64,000 nucleotides of DNA, taken from NCBI GenBank assembly GCA_963662175.1, contig OY759222.1:19168222-19232221 (forward strand), written 5' to 3'. Below the pieces are notes generated by a model. The model made no database searches. It was not told the DNA's origin and was given only the letters and a program-made list of their open reading frames with translations. The position numbers were made by a program, and so were the translations under genes. Shown here in pieces: positions 63,001-64,000 of the stretch. The DNA is from Aradus depressus. Its lineage: Eukaryota > Arthropoda > Insecta > Hemiptera > Aradidae. How positions within the stretch are numbered: position 1 is the stretch's first letter; the number at the start of each line of letters is the position of its first letter.

Positions 63001-63781
63001 ATTACAAAAAGCGAAGTTTGTTTAATTTATTTATTATAAGTTTCCATAATATGTCTGCGTTTTTCAGCTTAGAAGTTTAAGTGGCTATCTGTGGAGGTCC
63101 AAAATGCATTGTAATAATAATTATTATGTTATTGTTTCAATTATTTTATATTAATATAATTTCATTTTTGATCTATACGCTGCAAATGAAGTGCTTTCAC
63201 AAATGCATTACAATTTTTTCCGAGGCACATCCCCGTCCACACTTTCGTCACTATAGCTGTTGGAAAGTACTGCGGTAGATGTTCTGAAGAGGTATCTCGG
63301 ATCATGGGTCAGTTTATTTCAACCACCATATTGGATCACGGATTCGAGTCACTTGATTATTCACCTGAGTCAATCGGTTCAACTAAGAAGAGTGGGAAAT
63401 TTAAATGGTGATTGAAATGTGAAAACCGGATATTAGATATAATATAATTATTATTTAATAAAAACATAATGTACTTATTTGACTAATGATTAAGCATATT
63501 GTAGAAGCTATTTTACACGAAAATTGTTTACCCTAATAGAAAACTATGAACCAACGTTGTGTGAACTCTTCATAATATTTTCAACTGCACAGTAAAATAG
63601 TAAACTGAAATGAACTACATAGACTAAAAATACTGACGAGTGCAGTTGCCTCCATTGACGGGGTTTCCATGGTAACCAGGGATGCACGTCTCACAGTGGT
63701 CCCCAAAAGTCAGATTAGCGCAGGGTTGGACACAGACACTACTGTTGTTGGCACACGTGCTGTGCCCGTTACACTGACAGC
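47906..63781 (-). CDS. Attractin/distracted-like transmembrane protein, 3' part (last 8 coding exons; 5' end outside window)
   Basis: Single-pass membrane protein of the attractin family (ATRN/ATRNL1 in vertebrates; insect counterpart distracted). Eight exons with matching phases give 375 codons plus TAG. In order: two laminin-type EGF repeats (CQCNGHSTC..., then CECNSHGTQC...CHCTTKG), the conserved block IDYQFTFNLSKKDDRYYTQI, a Cys/Asn-rich juxtamembrane region with FSQYPKLNLQQFFITF, a transmembrane segment CFLLLLLVAAVLW followed by basic KIKQK and RRRQ, the cytoplasmic motif EMEQMASRPF, the block PIALEPCSGNRAAVLSLLVR, and a C-terminus ending SCI. All of these match attractin as I recall it. 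The N-terminal CUB, kelch and PSI parts must lie beyond position 64000. In vertebrates the family acts in agouti-melanocortin signalling and myelination; the arthropod role is less clear. Confidence 0.93.
48242..48808 (+). mobile_element. RTE-like LINE C-terminal fragment
   Basis: Frames read ERNDVKEDIKARITAGNRCC, YKTVLRPVVTYASETWILTR, WERKVLRKIYGPTPEGDRW, then, after frameshifts, LRWLGHLQRMEPDRLPRKIL and a basic tail. Standard end of RTE-type endonuclease/RT proteins. It sits in the last attractin intron, on the opposite strand. Confidence 0.82.
48848..48980 (-). mobile_element. SINE-A 3' fragment
   Basis: TTATGACTCATGCCCAGGCT and ACTCTACTGTGGGAGTCCTA; abuts the LINE fragment. Confidence 0.7.
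49777..49891 (-). CDS. Attractin-like exon: PIALEPC block
   Basis: Encodes ECPSPIALEPCSGNRAAVLS then LLVRLPTGGDSYTPFGQS. It matches the vertebrate block around PIALEPCFGNKAAVL. A read-through would hit TAG soon after; splicing at G|GTACGA joins the terminal exon in phase. Confidence 0.91.
50115..51105. mobile_element. Second copy of the 33-kb foldback, interrupted
   Basis: Left-arm sequence TTAACTATTCCTTCTGTCAA...ATTGTGTCGACTTCTATAT at 50155-50225, and the outer right arm (GTATTTTAGATACTGATGAT, GCTTCCCCAAATGTTTGTAA) at 51042-51100. The interior differs and includes an AT microsatellite. Confidence 0.6.
50983..51029. repeat. (AT)n microsatellite
   Basis: About 23 AT units. Confidence 0.92.
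51126..51665 (+). mobile_element. Unclassified element with internal ~116-bp tandem unit
   Basis: Starts TATATATAAAGCTGAAAATG, CGCTATAACTCACGAACGGC; contains two copies of CTGGTCCATCCCAGCATCCA; ends CCCCGGGTATTACTGCCAGT. This start/end pair resembles widespread non-autonomous elements of arthropods; class unassigned. Confidence 0.5.
51710..52075 (-). mobile_element. MITE copy, GACGGGGTTAGAATC family, inverted
   Basis: Reverse-orientation copy of 43995-44368; the left terminus is intact, the right is decayed (GGACCCGTTAATT). It lies in an attractin intron close to exon 52199-52321. Confidence 0.8.
52199..52321 (-). CDS. Attractin-like exon: cytoplasmic MASRPF motif
   Basis: Encodes RLFVEMEQMASRPFSQVLVE and a Thr/Pro-rich stretch ending TSKKK. 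Exactly 41 codons, phase 0 at both ends. MASRPF is conserved in attractin tails. The donor reads AAG|GTTATT after a run of eight A. Confidence 0.9.
52868..53172 (+). mobile_element. SINE-A, near full length
   Basis: GGGCGCCGGTAGCTCAGTGG, GTGGGTTCGA (a short deletion follows the B box), full body, CGGGCATGAGTCATAGAACC tail. Confidence 0.87.
54009..54128. repeat. ~50-bp-arm hairpin
   Basis: AGTGTACCTTCTTCAGGGCC...CATTATTAATGAGTT (54009-54059) inverted at 54072-54128 around a 12-nt loop. Confidence 0.75.
54306..54565. mobile_element. Foldback with ~115-bp arms and tiny loop
   Basis: Left AAAAAACTCAGTATTAGGC through GTGTCTGATAGTGAACTG; right is the inverse, GACTCAGTTCACTATCAGAC to CCAAATACTGAGTTTTTT. 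Just upstream (gene-wise) of the attractin transmembrane exon. Confidence 0.8.
54753..54831 (-). CDS. Attractin-like exon: transmembrane segment
   Basis: A 79-nt exon encoding CFLLLLLVAAVLWKIKQKYD then LYRRRQ: hydrophobic membrane span and basic stop-transfer. With the TC from the upstream exon it makes 27 whole codons. The acceptor is GGTTTTTCAG and the donor CAG|GTATTA. Confidence 0.93.
55538..55874 (-). mobile_element. SINE-A, full length, near-consensus
   Basis: GGTTAGGTTTTATGACTCAT to GAGCTACCGGCGC. Possible TAAATAA duplication at 55531-55537 and 55875-55881. Very close to the 24.4- and 36.7-kb copies. Confidence 0.9.
57445..57651 (-). mobile_element. SINE-A, degraded
   Basis: Reversed body TTTAACGAGTACCTGACATC, CGCTTAACGTCCCATTCGAA and GGTTGTGAACCCGCGATCTT; A box missing. 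Confidence 0.7.
57750..58135 (+). repeat. ~70-bp tandem array, six units
   Basis: CACAAGGTRGCGGCC recurs at 57766, 57829, 57897, 57974, 58046 and 58118 with AAATATATCAAAAAACC between. Lies in an attractin intron. Confidence 0.8.
58586..58802 (-). CDS. Attractin-like exon: juxtamembrane ectodomain
   Basis: Encodes VNKPEKPIMTGLNCSNFRYR through DNVTLTTFYVYVYDFQTPLW to QISFSQYPKLNLQQFFITFS. Splicing at TC|GTTAGT avoids an in-frame stop 28 bp downstream and links in phase to the transmembrane exon at 54831. Confidence 0.92.
60095..60259 (-). CDS. Attractin-like exon: IDYQFTF block
   Basis: Encodes DDLTIDYQFTFNLSKKDDRY, YTQINFKNSPPKPDVDADFS and CSVSAKMNVTMKQ. The segment IDYQFTF.LS..DDRYYT.INF is a signature of attractin between the EGF repeats and the membrane. 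Donor GTATGT. Confidence 0.93.
61539..61845 (+). mobile_element. SINE-A with damaged head
   Basis: GGGCCGGTAGCGTGGTTGC (A box shortened), GCAGGTTCAAAACCCGGCCG, complete body and GCCCGGGCATGAGTCAT. In an attractin intron. Confidence 0.83.
62124..62273 (-). CDS. Attractin-like exon: second laminin-EGF repeat
   Basis: Encodes CECNSHGTQCDPGSGKCHCT, then TKGIIGDHCEKCDTQNHYHG and NHGSCF. It begins with two bases completing an Arg codon and ends one base into the following Tyr codon (T|GTAAGA). Confidence 0.94.
63638..63781 (-). CDS. Attractin-like exon: laminin-EGF repeat
   Basis: Encodes CQCNGHSTCANNSSVCVQPC then ANLTFGDHCETCIPGYHGNP and VNGGNCT, an eight-cysteine laminin-EGF pattern. The acceptor is TTTGCAG and the donor C|GTCAGT. 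This is the most upstream exon I could identify before the window edge. Confidence 0.93.
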
Positions 63782-64000
63782 CTGCAAATAGAAAAGCAAA
63801 ATATTAATTTTTGAAATGGTTACAACTTATAAGTATCTCCGAGGTGAAATAGTGTGGTGTTTGAGTAGATGATCCATTATATGTAACCCAGAAACCGGAA
63901 AAAAATAGCGAAGGAACTGTCCGGAGTAGAGGCTATCATAGGGAACTTGGAAATTATTTGGATGGCTTCATCCAGGACTGGCCAAACAGAAATGCCAATG
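63782..64000. other. Attractin-like intron, running off the window
   Basis: Begins just upstream of the TTTGCAG acceptor of the laminin-EGF exon. No further exon recognised; the GC-richer end from about 63880 is unclassified. Confidence 0.5.

Overview
This is an AT-rich, intron-rich eukaryotic window dominated by introns and mobile-element debris. Both recognisable proteins look arthropod: the RNA polymerase II second subunit and the cytoplasmic tail of attractin resemble insect versions, as recalled from memory. The species cannot be fixed from sequence alone. The elements include tRNA-headed SINEs, non-LTR retrotransposon tails and long-TIR MITEs. One SINE family ends in CCTAA/TTAGG-like units, the arthropod telomere motif.

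Layout. Positions 1-4332 are non-coding, with a small minisatellite and one SINE. Positions 4333-29377 (minus) hold a complete RPB2 gene. I could trace all 23 coding exons with consistent splice phases, 3528 nt coding for 1175 aa plus stop. Its introns carry SINEs, MITEs, LINE fragments and one decayed two-exon transposon-like gene. Positions 29378-30376 are the AT-rich spacer upstream of RPB2. Positions 30377-35133 (plus) may hold a small unrecognised two-exon gene, divergent from RPB2, encoding a 105-aa protein with a Ser/acidic tail; its intron contains a 131-bp satellite block and a foldback element. Positions 35134-47905 are intergenic and full of SINEs and nested MITEs. Positions 47906-63781 (minus) hold the last eight coding exons of an attractin/distracted gene: laminin-EGF repeats, juxtamembrane ectodomain, transmembrane segment and cytoplasmic tail. 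The 5' part of that gene lies beyond the right edge.

Functionally the two main genes are unrelated neighbours: a housekeeping polymerase subunit and a cell-surface receptor-like protein. No operon-like or defence-system arrangement is visible. The most interesting material is the transposable-element archaeology: nested insertions with readable target-site duplications, two SINE families with different tRNA heads, several foldback elements with 40-200 bp arms, and a dispersed motif resembling, but not matching, a hammerhead core. All exon boundaries were placed by eye from GT/AG sites, phase continuity and protein similarity recalled from memory; no search was run.
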